From positions 3,093,001-3,157,000 of the forward strand of contig NZ_JBBOPI010000001.1 of assembly GCF_038003525.1 (NCBI RefSeq): a DNA stretch of 64,000 bases. Reading direction: 5' to 3'. The translations under genes and the position numbers were made by a program. The stretch comes from Solibacillus sp. FSL H8-0538. Lineage in GTDB: Bacteria > Bacillota > Bacilli > Bacillales_A > Planococcaceae. The first letter of the stretch is position 1. Each line of letters starts with the position of its first letter. Under the pieces are notes generated by a model. The model had not been told where the DNA came from and did no database searches. It saw nothing but the letters and a program-made list of their open reading frames with translations. Shown here in pieces: positions 1 to 8,090 of the stretch.

Positions 1-210
1 TGGGGTGCCTCTTCTAATAGCTTAAAAATTGAAAATCGCATTTCCAAAGATGTGCGCGTAAATCTTCAAAACGATGGTCATGAGCTTGAGGTGTTAGCTG
101 ACTTAACAGATATTATGGGTCATGCCGGCGCGATATTTATTCACGAGGAGACAAACGTTAAATACGGCGGCGCTGATCCACGCGGCGACGGAGCAGCATT
201 AGGTTATTAA
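1..210 (+). CDS. gamma-glutamyltransferase, C-terminal end (partial)
   Basis: The gene enters from the left edge and only its last 69 codons are visible. The tail reads 'GGADPRGDGAALGY' and stop, the typical C-terminus of the small subunit of gamma-glutamyltranspeptidases, which move or hydrolyse the gamma-glutamyl group of glutathione and related compounds, usually outside the cell. The catalytic Thr of the family lies upstream and cannot be checked. It reads toward the chromate transporter genes 20 bp downstream and may share a transcript with them. The family call rests on the tail motif alone. Confidence 0.7.
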   Translation, partial: WGASSNSLKIENRISKDVRVNLQNDGHELEVLADLTDIMGHAGAIFIHEETNVKYGGADPRGDGAALGY

Positions 211-230
211 CACATTCAGGAGATGAGTTC

Positions 231-785
231 ATGGGAATACAAAAGGATATTTTTATAGCCTTCTTTCGCTCAGGCATTCTTGGGTTTGGTGGAGGTCCTT
301 CTACCATTCCCCTTGTTCATAAAGAAGTCGTTGGCACGTTTAATTGGATGACCGACGAGGAATTTTCAGATGTACTATCCATCGGAAATACGCTCCCAGG
401 TCCAATCGCCACAAAAATGGCCGGCTATATCGGCTACCGCGTTGGTGGATGGCGAGGATTAGTGACAGCCCTAATTGCAACGGTATTACCAACCGTTGTC
501 TTAATGGTCCTGTTTTTAGGCTGGTTCAACCAATACAAAGATTTAGATTTTGTAAAAGGGATGACGAATGGCGTTGTACCCATCGTTGCAGTAATGCTCG
601 CCGTAATGACATGGGACTTTCTAAAAAAATCTCAAAAATCACTCGGCTGGAAGGTTGGAGCGCTAATACTAGTAACTAGCTTTGTTTTAATGATAATACT
701 AAATATTCATCCTGGCATTGTAATTGCTATTTTACTACTTCTTGCTCTCTTCCTACCTATTAAAAATGAGGAGGAAAGTGAATGA
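231..785 (+). CDS. chromate transporter, first half-size CHR subunit
   Basis: This 184-residue membrane protein is one CHR domain. It has the 'GFGGGPSTIPL' signature near residue 18 and 'LPGPIATKMAGYIG' near residue 55, followed by hydrophobic segments. Long ChrA proteins carry two such domains; short ones occur as adjacent gene pairs, as here. The stop overlaps the start of the next CHR gene (ATGA), so the two are translationally coupled and probably form a heteromeric transporter in opposed topology. Family members export chromate or related oxyanions; the actual substrate here is not shown. Confidence 0.88.
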   Translation: MGIQKDIFIAFFRSGILGFGGGPSTIPLVHKEVVGTFNWMTDEEFSDVLSIGNTLPGPIATKMAGYIGYRVGGWRGLVTALIATVLPTVVLMVLFLGWFNQYKDLDFVKGMTNGVVPIVAVMLAVMTWDFLKKSQKSLGWKVGALILVTSFVLMIILNIHPGIVIAILLLLALFLPIKNEEESE

Positions 786-1309
786 TTTATTTTCAAATCT
801 TTTTAGCCTTCTTCTTTCCAGGAATTTTAGGTTATGGCGGTGGCCCTTCCTCAATTCCGTTAATAGAGCATGAGGTCGTAGAAAAATATGACTGGATGAC
901 AACAGCTGAGTTTAGTGAATTACTTGCAATTGCAAATGCCTTACCTGGTCCTATTGCTACGAAAATGGCCGGCTATATTGGCTTTGAGCAAGCTGGGGTT
1001 TTAGGCGCTGTCATTGCCCTGTTTGCAACAGTTGGACCTTCACTCATTTTAATGCTAATTTTATTAAATCTTTTATATCGGAATCGCAATTCACCTCGTG
1101 TGAAGCGCTTATCCAATTTTATCTTACCTGCTATTACGATTTTACTAGCGGATTTAACATTCGACTTTTTACATACGTCGTATAATTTAATTCACTTACT
1201 GCCAACTATCGCAATCGTTATTATTAGTTATTTTGCGCTTGAGAAATATAAAGTTCATCCAGCTTTTGTAATTATCTCTGGTTTAATCGTTGGCGGTTTA
1301 TTTTTATAA
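782..1309 (+). CDS. chromate transporter, second half-size CHR subunit
   Basis: This 175-residue partner of the preceding gene repeats the CHR signatures 'GYGGGPSSIPL' and 'LPGPIATKMAGYIG'. The start ATG shares bases with the upstream TGA stop. The two halves are clearly homologous, which fits an ancestral duplication that never fused. No dedicated regulator such as ChrB is present. An IS1182-type remnant starts about 30 bp after the stop, so the gene's natural terminator is not obvious. Confidence 0.88.
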   Translation: MIYFQIFLAFFFPGILGYGGGPSSIPLIEHEVVEKYDWMTTAEFSELLAIANALPGPIATKMAGYIGFEQAGVLGAVIALFATVGPSLILMLILLNLLYRNRNSPRVKRLSNFILPAITILLADLTFDFLHTSYNLIHLLPTIAIVIISYFALEKYKVHPAFVIISGLIVGGLFL

Positions 1310-1337
1310 TGATAAGAGGGAGAGATTCCCTTTTGGA

Positions 1338-2165
1338 GGGCATTGAAAAAGTCTATAAAGTAGTTTAGCCAGTTCTTGAACGATGAATCGTTCAAGAACT
1401 GGCTTTTTTTCTTCGATGTCGTTGATTTCCGTTGCGGCGAACGCTTTTCTGGGGGCGAGCCTTGAGCCGCTTCGAGGAAATAATGGAACAAAGGCTAAGT
1501 ACGCCACGTCCTGTGGCAACGCCTTTGTGACCAACATAGTGTTGGCCTCATTCCAGGGTCTCAAGCTGCTCGCTAATCCCCTAGAAGTCGTCGCCTCCAC
1601 TCCAATCAACTTGTATCTGTTAAGAATGAATGGTTCGTTCTCTTATCTAAAAAGAGTGATTTTCTTGTATAATAAAAGGAATAAATTACAGGTAGTGCTC
1701 ACGATGATTTCAAACCAAGAAACACTCAATTTAAGCCCGTTTATGGCGATTTACGATATTGTTGTGCCAAAAGATAACATGCTTCACCAAATCAATGAAC
1801 TTGTTGATTTCCCATTATTTTAGAAGAGTTAAAAACAAAATATTGTTTAGACAATGAACGTAACGTGATTCCCCCAAACCGTATGTTTAAGTACTTATTA
1901 TTAAATTCGATTCATGATGCATCAAACGTCGACTTAGTAGAACGCTCAAAATACGGAATCAGCTGCGGGTCTATTTGGCATAAAAATATTAGGTGCCACA
2001 ACGATATTCACTGTCAATCTAAAACGGATATTGAAGCTATTATATGAAAAAGAGTAAGGAATAGAGAAAAAAATAAGGCACGTCTTGTTCAAAATTGAAC
2101 AAGACGTGCCTTATTTTTAACTGAAAAAGATTCGTCATTTTAAAAATATTAGCTTTTCAGTGCCC
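1338..2165 (+). mobile_element. IS1182-family-like element remnant (copy 1)
   Basis: The element is bounded by inverted ends 'GGGCATTGAAAAAG' (1338) and 'CTTTTCAGTGCCC' (to 2165). Just inside the left end is a long hairpin (about 1370-1405, 'CCAGTTCTTGAACG' stem). A GC-rich non-coding block of about 250 bp follows, then the transposase pseudogene (1704-2057) and a nearly perfect hairpin at about 2071-2117. Two further remnants in the window (10846 and 14121) have the same ends and the same left block. The IS1182 assignment comes from the transposase N-terminus and is from memory of the family. Confidence 0.75.
1704..2057 (+). pseudogene. degenerate IS1182-type transposase
   Basis: The reading frame opens with 'MISNQETLNLSPFMAIYDIV', the familiar N-terminus of IS1182-type transposases. 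It breaks by frameshift near 1818 and continues in another frame as 'LEELKTKYCLDNERN' up to 'DLVERSKYG'. It then jumps straight to the C-terminal 'GATTIFTVNLKRILKLL' in a third frame, ending at 2057. The catalytic middle, several hundred residues in an intact protein, is deleted. The copy cannot make a functional transposase. Confidence 0.8.
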
Positions 2166-2199
2166 TTCCTTTTAGCGCACCCTTTATTTTATGGTAGTG

Positions 2200-3060
2200 T
2201 TATTTTGCTACATAGTTTTTATTTGTAAAGAAAATGCCAACAGTGCCTAAGCCGACATGCGAACCGATGACAGCGCCTATTACTGTTGTATCAAATCCTT
2301 TAGGTGATAATCGCGCTTCAATTGCAGCCTGCATTTCTGCTAAAAATGCGGGATCATTACTATGGGAAATCCCTACGATTTTGTTAGAAAAATCTCCGCC
2401 GCGTTGCTCCATTAAATTAACCATATGTGTAATCGATTTTTTATGACCGCGCACCTTTTCAATAGGCACAAGCTTCCCATCTTCTACATTTAAAATCGGT
2501 TTAATGCTCAGCAGACCACCTAAAAACGCACTCGCTTTTGAAACACGTCCCCCTTTTGCCAAATAATCTAAATCGTCCACTGTAAAAAGATGTTCCATAT
2601 TCGATGCCATGTCACGAATGGCAGTAGCTACTTCTGTAACAGTCTTACCACTATCTCGCAAGCGGACTGCTTCTTTAACTAAAAGCCCCTGACCGAGCGA
2701 CGCACATTTTGAATCAATAATTGTTAATTTGAGCTCTGGGTAACTTTCAAGTACTTGATTTCGAATCATCATTGCGGTGCTATATGTACCGGATAATTCA
2801 GAGGAAAAGGCAATATATAAACCCTCTTCTTCATTTTTGGCTAATTGTTCAAAGTGCGTTAGGAAAAGCTCAGGTGAAACTTGCGATGTTTTAGGCTGAG
2901 CTCCTTGCGCGATGGCATCGTATACTTGTTGTGATTCTATAGCAAGTATATCATCGTATTCTTCACCATTTAATTGTACGCGTAATGGAAACAATATGAC
3001 ATCATGCTCCGAAAAATAGGCTTTCGATAAATCACAGCTACTATCTGTGAAAAGTTTCAT
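2200..3060 (-). CDS. DegV family fatty-acid-binding protein
   Basis: The 286-residue protein starts 'MKLFTDSSCDLS' and carries 'AFSSELSGTYSTA' near residue 83, both typical of the DegV fold. DegV/FakB proteins bind a fatty acid and present it to a fatty acid kinase (FakA) for phospholipid synthesis; FakA is not in this window. The ATG follows 'AAGGGAGG' at suitable spacing. The gene is isolated between two mobile-element remnants and reads leftward, so it is probably transcribed alone. The family is secure; the ligand is not known. Confidence 0.9.
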   Translation of the reverse strand: MKLFTDSSCDLSKAYFSEHDVILFPLRVQLNGEEYDDILAIESQQVYDAIAQGAQPKTSQVSPELFLTHFEQLAKNEEEGLYIAFSSELSGTYSTAMMIRNQVLESYPELKLTIIDSKCASLGQGLLVKEAVRLRDSGKTVTEVATAIRDMASNMEHLFTVDDLDYLAKGGRVSKASAFLGGLLSIKPILNVEDGKLVPIEKVRGHKKSITHMVNLMEQRGGDFSNKIVGISHSNDPAFLAEMQAAIEARLSPKGFDTTVIGAVIGSHVGLGTVGIFFTNKNYVAK

Positions 3061-3133
3061 GTATGCTAGCCTCCCTTATAAAAATAGTAATAATCTCTCA
3101 TTAAAAACTACATATAAATACTATTAAATAATT

Positions 3134-3441
3134 GGCTCTACACCAAAATCTGTACTTGACAGCACATTGCACTCCAGGCGTACGCTTTCCGCGGGCGTGG
3201 CTTGAGCCTCCTCGGGCCAACACGATGTTGGTCACGAAGGCGTTGCCACAGGACGTGGCGTTCTTAGCCTTTGTTCTTAGACGCTACGTGCGGGGTCTCA
3301 AGGCTCACGCTTTTCCCGCAGGAAGCTTTGCTCTGTAGCGAAAGGCGAATGCCGTCAGCTACACTCGCCGCCTTCCGTTCCATGTGCTTATAAGTAGTAT
3401 ACTTTCTTTAAAAAGTAAAGGTTATGTTTTGGTAAAGACCC
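3134..3441 (+). mobile_element. ISL3-like MITE, long version (copy A)
   Basis: This 308-bp non-coding element has inverted ends 'GGCTCTACACCAAAAT' (3134) and 'GTTTTGGTAAAGACCC' (to 3441), resembling ISL3-family termini. The outer arms match copy B at 40978-41099 in reverse orientation. Between them this copy carries an extra GC-rich block with a hairpin module (about 3216-3280) also found in the IS1182-like remnants. No target duplication could be seen here. The rest of 3061-3587 holds only AT-rich DNA and the ecsB terminator. Confidence 0.75.
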
Positions 3442-3544
3442 TATACTATACGTATCTTTTCGGATATTCTTCTTACTTTAATAGTTTTATGCTTTCTATT
3501 TTTCATATATGCATAACTCTCTCCGCATGCTTTAAACCATTATT

Positions 3545-3586
3545 TTAAAAAACAGCCACCTAGAGTTCTTCTCCAGATGGCTGTGA
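3545..3586 (-). terminator. terminator after ecsB
   Basis: Read on the minus strand, the stem CAGCCA/TGGCTG is followed by a run of T directly after the ecsB stop. Confidence 0.75.
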
Positions 3587-3587
3587 G

Positions 3588-4772
3588 TTATTTCTTTGAT
3601 AATCTTAATGTCAGTTCACTTACAACAATAATTAGTAGAGGCGTTATGTAAAAATAGGGGTGCCCAAAATTACATAATCCTACAATAATCGCTTGCACAA
3701 CACTGCTTGCACGCAATAATGTTTGCACGGCTTTTTTACGTGAACTTCCTGCCACAGGATACAACATATCCATACGGAATTCACCCGAAGAAAGTAGTGC
3801 ATATTTCAACTGAATTGTCGTAGCAAAAGCAAGTGTTGCTGCCATAAACCACGTCACAATTGTAATATCAACAAACATTGCTACAACTGCAGAAATCGCT
3901 GTTAGGCGTAGCCACAAATAAAAATGATCATCCGTTCGAATAAAGGTGCGGAATACTAAATAAGTTTGTGCATTTTCCTTTTTATACGGAATCCATTTAT
4001 ACACTATATCTAACCAAGCGCGGTGACGAATTGAACCGCGCAAATGCGGGACATCGGTAAAATAATTCGCAAAACGGTAAAAGCGCATCATACGATTTTG
4101 TTCGAGACGTACGAAATGCTCATACGGTACAGGCTGATTCACTACCTTTTTGCGGAGCGACATATTATACATAATAAATAACACAAGATAAACAAACCCA
4201 ACTGCTAAGCCGCTCGTTAAGATAGTATGCATGGCTAATATCGATAACGCTACACGGGCTAGACGGTCAATCAACACAGCTTGTCCACGGTTACCATAAC
4301 GATAATTAAATTCACTTCGAACATTAAAATACTTTAAACTAATTAAAAAGCCCACTCCAATCCAAATTTCAGCTACAGCTAGTTCGGTTACAGCCTTCAA
4401 CAAAGGAATGGCTACGATATAAACGATGGCTGGGACGAGTACCTGTGACCAAAACGTCCAGTTTACAGCCCTTTTAAAATACTGTGGCATTTGCGATTCA
4501 AGCGGCAGTAGATACACTTGGTCCGGCTCACGAATTAGTGTTGTGGGACTGCTAAACGCTAAAATGCAACCTACTACGACCGCTACAAGCCATTCAGCTG
4601 GAAACTCCGTCGATGCTACCTTTAACCATTCACTATACTGAAAACCTCCTGCTCCGAGCACAAAGACGAACACGATGGCAATATGCCCCGTGAATACAAA
4701 ACGCATATATTTCATCAGCTCATTTATATAGTGCTCGAAGCGCTTAGACCAAACACTATGCATGTTGTTCAT
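3588..4772 (-). CDS. ecsB: ABC transporter permease EcsB
   Basis: This 394-residue polytopic membrane protein begins 'MNNMHSVWSKRFEHYI' and contains about ten hydrophobic segments. It directly follows ecsA and overlaps it by 17 bp, the standard ecsAB arrangement of Bacillales. In B. subtilis the Ecs transporter affects protein secretion, competence and intramembrane proteolysis by RasP; the transported substrate is thought to be peptide-like but is not settled. The start has AAGGAG about seven bases upstream. The third gene, ecsC, is absent here; an IS-rich segment lies downstream instead. Confidence 0.9.
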   Translation of the reverse strand: MNNMHSVWSKRFEHYINELMKYMRFVFTGHIAIVFVFVLGAGGFQYSEWLKVASTEFPAEWLVAVVVGCILAFSSPTTLIREPDQVYLLPLESQMPQYFKRAVNWTFWSQVLVPAIVYIVAIPLLKAVTELAVAEIWIGVGFLISLKYFNVRSEFNYRYGNRGQAVLIDRLARVALSILAMHTILTSGLAVGFVYLVLFIMYNMSLRKKVVNQPVPYEHFVRLEQNRMMRFYRFANYFTDVPHLRGSIRHRAWLDIVYKWIPYKKENAQTYLVFRTFIRTDDHFYLWLRLTAISAVVAMFVDITIVTWFMAATLAFATTIQLKYALLSSGEFRMDMLYPVAGSSRKKAVQTLLRASSVVQAIIVGLCNFGHPYFYITPLLIIVVSELTLRLSKK

Positions 4773-5505
4773 TGTCCTGCTCCTTCGTCATGGCAATGTA
4801 CAAATCATCCAATGTCGCTGTAGGCATTTCAAAGACAGCTCGCAAATCATCCATTGTTCCTTGAGCGCGAACACGTCCTTCGTGCAATAAAATAATGCGG
4901 TCACAATGCTTCTCAGCGGTTGATAAAATATGCGTTGACATTAAAATCGAAGCACCATCACGCTTTTTCTCATCCATTTGGTCAAGCAGGGACTGAATAC
5001 CAAGCGGATCAAGCCCAACAAATGGTTCATCAATAATGTATAACGCAGGATTCACTAAAAACGCACACATAATCATCACCTTTTGACGCATCCCTTTAGA
5101 GAAATGCGAGGGAAACCAGTTGAGGCGTTTTTCCATCCGAAATTCCTTCAATAGGATTTCCGAACGGGCAGCAAGTGTTCTCTCGTCTAAGCCGTATGCC
5201 ATCGCAGTGAGCTCCAAATGTTCTTTTAATGTAAGTTCATCATATAATACCGGCGTCTCGGGAATATATGAAAAGCTTGAGCGGTACGTATCTAAATTTT
5301 CCTTCATCGTTACCCCGTTTAAACGAATTTCACCTTGTCGTGGTAGAAGTGTCCCGATAATATGCTTAATTGTCGTACTTTTCCCGGCACCATTTAGTCC
5401 GATTAAGCCAACAAGCTCTCCTTTATTAATATCAAACGATAAATCTTTAATAACTGGTTTACGTGTATAGCCACCCGTTATATTTTGTACTTGTAAAATG
5501 GTCAT
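4756..5505 (-). CDS. ecsA: ABC transporter ATP-binding protein EcsA
   Basis: This 249-residue ATPase has Walker A 'GLNGAGKST' (about residue 37), the signature region 'FSKGMRQKV' and Walker B 'YIIDEP'. It energises the EcsB permease encoded immediately downstream. The ATG follows GAGGAG with seven-base spacing. It is divergent from hit, with about 100 bp between them that must hold both promoters, as in B. subtilis. Confidence 0.95.
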   Translation of the reverse strand: MTILQVQNITGGYTRKPVIKDLSFDINKGELVGLIGLNGAGKSTTIKHIIGTLLPRQGEIRLNGVTMKENLDTYRSSFSYIPETPVLYDELTLKEHLELTAMAYGLDERTLAARSEILLKEFRMEKRLNWFPSHFSKGMRQKVMIMCAFLVNPALYIIDEPFVGLDPLGIQSLLDQMDEKKRDGASILMSTHILSTAEKHCDRIILLHEGRVRAQGTMDDLRAVFEMPTATLDDLYIAMTKEQDNEQHA

Positions 5506-5606
5506 GTCGTCACTCCTCTTCTTGACTATAGTTTATCAAAAAATGTCAAAACAATCAGTTCACATATGTTAAAATAGTACAAACAAACAGAAAGGATGTT
5601 TTACTA

Positions 5607-6032
5607 ATGAGCGATTGCCTATTTTGTAAAATTATCGATGGACAAATTCCAAGCTTAAAAGTGTATGAAGATGATCATGTATTTGCGTTTATGGACATTA
5701 TGCCACTAACAAAAGGACATACATTACTCATTCCGAAAACACATTGCAAAGACCTTTTTGAAATGCCAGAAGACGTGGCGCGCAATTTATATGCAGCCGC
5801 ACCAAAAGTAGCTAATGCAATCAAATCTGCATTCAATCCAATCGGTATGAACACGATTAATAATAATGGTGCAGAAGCCGGCCAAACTGTATTTCACTAC
5901 CATCTGCATTTAGTACCCCGTTACGACGACGCAGACGGACTTAGAGTGGAATGGAACCATCGCCAAGCAGAGTTCCCAACAGACGTGCTAACAGACGTAG
6001 CAACTGCAATTAAAGCCAATTTATTGCCATAA
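5607..6032 (+). CDS. hit: HIT family nucleotide hydrolase (Hit)
   Basis: This 141-residue protein of the histidine triad superfamily starts 'MSDCLFCKIIDGQIPS' and has the triad 'HYHLHLVPR' near residue 100. HIT proteins cleave nucleotide phosphoramidates and related adenylates in the cytoplasm. Two N-terminal cysteines (C4, C7) are consistent with the zinc-containing subgroup. The position divergent to ecsAB matches B. subtilis hit. AAAGGA lies upstream of the ATG. Confidence 0.95.
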   Translation: MSDCLFCKIIDGQIPSLKVYEDDHVFAFMDIMPLTKGHTLLIPKTHCKDLFEMPEDVARNLYAAAPKVANAIKSAFNPIGMNTINNNGAEAGQTVFHYHLHLVPRYDDADGLRVEWNHRQAEFPTDVLTDVATAIKANLLP

Positions 6033-6073
6033 CGGAACAAAGTATAGATTTTTAGAATAGTAACGTAAAACTA

Positions 6074-6102
6074 TTGCTTTTTAAAGCTTCACCGATTACA
6101 AT
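6074..6102 (+). promoter_or_regulatory. likely sigma-A promoter of trpP
   Basis: TTGCTT and TACAAT are separated by exactly 17 bp. Transcription would start near 6109 and give a leader of about 74 nt that contains the TAG/GAG run. This is inferred from the match only. Confidence 0.5.
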
Positions 6103-6139
6103 CATGAATAAGTTTTCGCTAATGGCAACTAGTGCACAT

Positions 6140-6178
6140 TAGGAGAATTTAAGACTAGTTTAGTTTAGAGGAGACGAG
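6140..6178 (+). promoter_or_regulatory. candidate TRAP-binding site over the trpP ribosome binding site
   Basis: TAG, TAG, TAG, GAG and GAG triplets begin at 6156, 6161, 6166, 6171 and 6176, one every five bases with two-base spacers. TAG and GAG also occur at 6140 and 6143. The last triplets are the Shine-Dalgarno of trpP (ATG at 6183). In B. subtilis the tryptophan-loaded TRAP ring binds such repeats and blocks trpP translation. Confidence 0.65.
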
Positions 6179-6182
6179 AAAA

Positions 6183-6716
6183 ATGAATACAAAAAATTTA
6201 GTTTTAATGGCGCTTTTAGTAGGTGTAGGAGCCGCACTTTATGTTGTGACGCCTGGTATGGTAAACGGTATGAAGCCAGACTTCATGCTAACAATGATGT
6301 TTATCGGCATTATCTTATTCCCTTCCGCTAAGGAAACTTTTTTACTTTCTTTAACGACGGGCGTACTTTCAGGATTATTTACAACATTCCCTGCAGGCTT
6401 AGTACCAAATATTATAGATAAAGCGGTTACTGGTTTTGTCTTTTTAGCGGTAATCTTACTGCTTAAAAAGCTAGCAAGTAATATTGCTGTATCAGCTATA
6501 TTAGTAGGATTGGGAACGATTTTATCAGGATCAGTCTTCCTGTCAGTTGCATTATTCGTATTCAATGCGAATGTAGGTGCAACGTTTGCTGCGTTATTCG
6601 TTGGTGTTGTTTTACCAGCAGTTGCATTTAACGTCATTGCATTCATCATCATCTATCCAATCATTACAAATTTAGTAAAGCGCTCAAACTTTAAGACATC
6701 TTTGAATCAGGCATAA
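6183..6716 (+). CDS. trpP: tryptophan transporter TrpP
   Basis: This 177-residue protein with five or six hydrophobic segments begins 'MNTKNLVLMALLVGVGAAL' and has 'MKPDFMLTMMFIGIILFP' near residue 30, as in B. subtilis TrpP (formerly YhaG). It is expected to import tryptophan across the cytoplasmic membrane. The genomic position near hit and upstream of yhaH and hpr agrees. A periodic TAG/GAG run over its ribosome binding site suggests translational repression by TRAP when tryptophan is plentiful. A terminator follows at 6724. Confidence 0.9.
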   Translation: MNTKNLVLMALLVGVGAALYVVTPGMVNGMKPDFMLTMMFIGIILFPSAKETFLLSLTTGVLSGLFTTFPAGLVPNIIDKAVTGFVFLAVILLLKKLASNIAVSAILVGLGTILSGSVFLSVALFVFNANVGATFAALFVGVVLPAVAFNVIAFIIIYPIITNLVKRSNFKTSLNQA

Positions 6717-6723
6717 TGTATTC

Positions 6724-6766
6724 GAAGCTACACGGTTGCATCTTAGCAACCATGTAGCTTCTTTTT
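6724..6766 (+). terminator. terminator after trpP
   Basis: The stem 'GAAGCTACA' pairs with 'TGTAGCTTC', with an inner GGTTGC/GCAACC stem, and is followed by TTTTT. Confidence 0.85.
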
Positions 6767-6859
6767 CATTTCTACAATTCGTGGTTTAATATAAATAGAA
6801 AATGGAGATTGTAAGTGAATACTTATTTTCAAGCTTCAAATACAAGGGAGATGAACTTA

Positions 6860-7231
6860 ATGAAAGCAAAATCATTATTAATCGGACTTACTGCAGGCAT
6901 CGTCGGAGGTGCAGTAGCGGTGTTATTAACAACTCCGCAGTCAGGCGAACAACTACGTACCAATTTAATACGTAATACAAATAGTGCAAAAGAAAAAATC
7001 TGCGACGTAAAATATCAAGCATCAGCCGTGAAACAATCGTTTTCAGTCTTATCAAATGAAGCGAAAAATAATATACCTAATATAATAAATGAGCTTAAGG
7101 AAACTTTTGCACACTTTAAACAAGACATTGAACCTGAAACTGTAATATTGAAACAAGAAATCGAAAATTTACAGAAATCTATTACTGAAATCGAGAGAAA
7201 TCTTTCTAAAAACGAAAAAAACGAAAATTAA
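6860..7231 (+). CDS. yhaH: YtxH-domain protein, YhaH-like
   Basis: I chose the ATG at 6860 because GGGAG lies nine bases upstream; the in-frame ATG at 6815 has no good site. The 123-residue product begins 'MKAKSLLIGLTAGIVGGAV', a glycine-rich membrane segment followed by 'TTPQSGEQLR', the YtxH-family pattern. The rest is a charged, helical, probably coiled-coil tail ending in Lys/Asn. Family members are stress-linked membrane-associated proteins of unknown biochemistry. Its place between trpP and hpr matches B. subtilis yhaH. Confidence 0.8.
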   Translation: MKAKSLLIGLTAGIVGGAVAVLLTTPQSGEQLRTNLIRNTNSAKEKICDVKYQASAVKQSFSVLSNEAKNNIPNIINELKETFAHFKQDIEPETVILKQEIENLQKSITEIERNLSKNEKNEN

Positions 7232-7417
7232 TAAACATTTCCAAAATAACTAATAATACCCATTCATTATCGAATAACCACCACAAATACATGAAAAATT
7301 ACCATTTTTTATCATTTTTAAGACGTATTTCAATTATTCAATTTTTCTAACTTTAAACTTTTTTCTTTTATTGCTATAATAATTTCTAAACGCTAATGAA
7401 AGAAGAAGGTGATTGCT

Positions 7418-7966
7418 TTGTCTGAAGAATTATACACTCAGAAGGAGGCTATGTTATATAGCCAAAGAATTGCACAATTATCAAAAGCACTTTGGAAAGC
7501 CGTCGAAAAAGATTGGCAAACATGGATCAAGCCTTATGATTTAAACATTAACGAGCATCACATTTTATGGATTTCTTATCACTTAAAAGGTGCCTCAATT
7601 TCTGATGTTGCTAAATTCGGAGTGATGCATGTTTCTACTGCCTTCAATTTCTCGAAAAAATTGGAAGAGCGTGGTTTACTGACATTCTCAAAACGCGACA
7701 ATGATAAACGTAATACTTATGTTGAATTGACGGATACAGGCGCTACACTTATTTTACGTATGTATGAACATTATCATGACACACATCATGCAATACTAGA
7801 AGGTTCATTAGCATTAAAAGAGCTCTATGGCCGCTTCCCTGAGTTTTTAGATGTGATGGCAGTTATTCGCAATATTTACGGTGAAGACTTCATTGAAATT
7901 TTCGAACGCTCTTTCCAAGATTTCGAAGAGAGTTATGATAACCTTCAACAACAAGTATCACTTTAA
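7418..7966 (+). CDS. hpr: MarR-family transition-state regulator Hpr (ScoC)
   Basis: The 182-residue protein contains the distinctive Hpr core '[16 protein letters not shown]' and '[20 protein letters not shown]', followed by a winged-helix '[17 protein letters not shown]'. ScoC/Hpr represses protease genes and sporulation-linked genes during the transition to stationary phase. I prefer the TTG start at 7418, about eight bases after AGAAGGTGA, over the GTG at 7409 that overlaps the ribosome binding site. The product is shorter at the C-terminus than B. subtilis Hpr. Confidence 0.93.
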   Translation: MSEELYTQKEAMLYSQRIAQLSKALWKAVEKDWQTWIKPYDLNINEHHILWISYHLKGASISDVAKFGVMHVSTAFNFSKKLEERGLLTFSKRDNDKRNTYVELTDTGATLILRMYEHYHDTHHAILEGSLALKELYGRFPEFLDVMAVIRNIYGEDFIEIFERSFQDFEESYDNLQQQVSL

Positions 7967-7975
7967 TTATTTTAG

Positions 7976-8055
7976 AAAAAGAGTGTTTTAGCTCATTCTT
8001 TTTTATTAAAACGTAACCATTCGTAAAAAAGAGTGTAGCTGTACACTCTTTTTTT
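7976..8055 (+). terminator. tandem terminators after hpr
   Basis: Two A-rich/T-rich hairpins lie in a row: an imperfect one at 7976-8004 and a strong one at 8025-8055 (GAGTGTA/TACACTC, with A6 and T7 flanks) that could work on both strands. Confidence 0.8.
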
Positions 8056-8090
8056 CTATATACTGAATTCCTAAGAAAAGGAGGGATTCC

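Noticed and set aside
1304-1609. Open frame of 101 codons over the IS left end
   Set aside because: It covers the GC-rich structured left block of the IS1182-like element; the same block is open in other frames in copies 2 and 3, with no ribosome binding site, so it is not a gene.
3132-3338. Open frame of 68 codons in the MITE
   Set aside because: It runs from the terminal repeat into the hairpin module; non-coding in copy B and no ribosome binding site.
6239-6652. 137-codon frame opposite trpP
   Set aside because: A shadow of the transporter on the other strand; low-complexity Asn/Thr-rich translation and no start signals.
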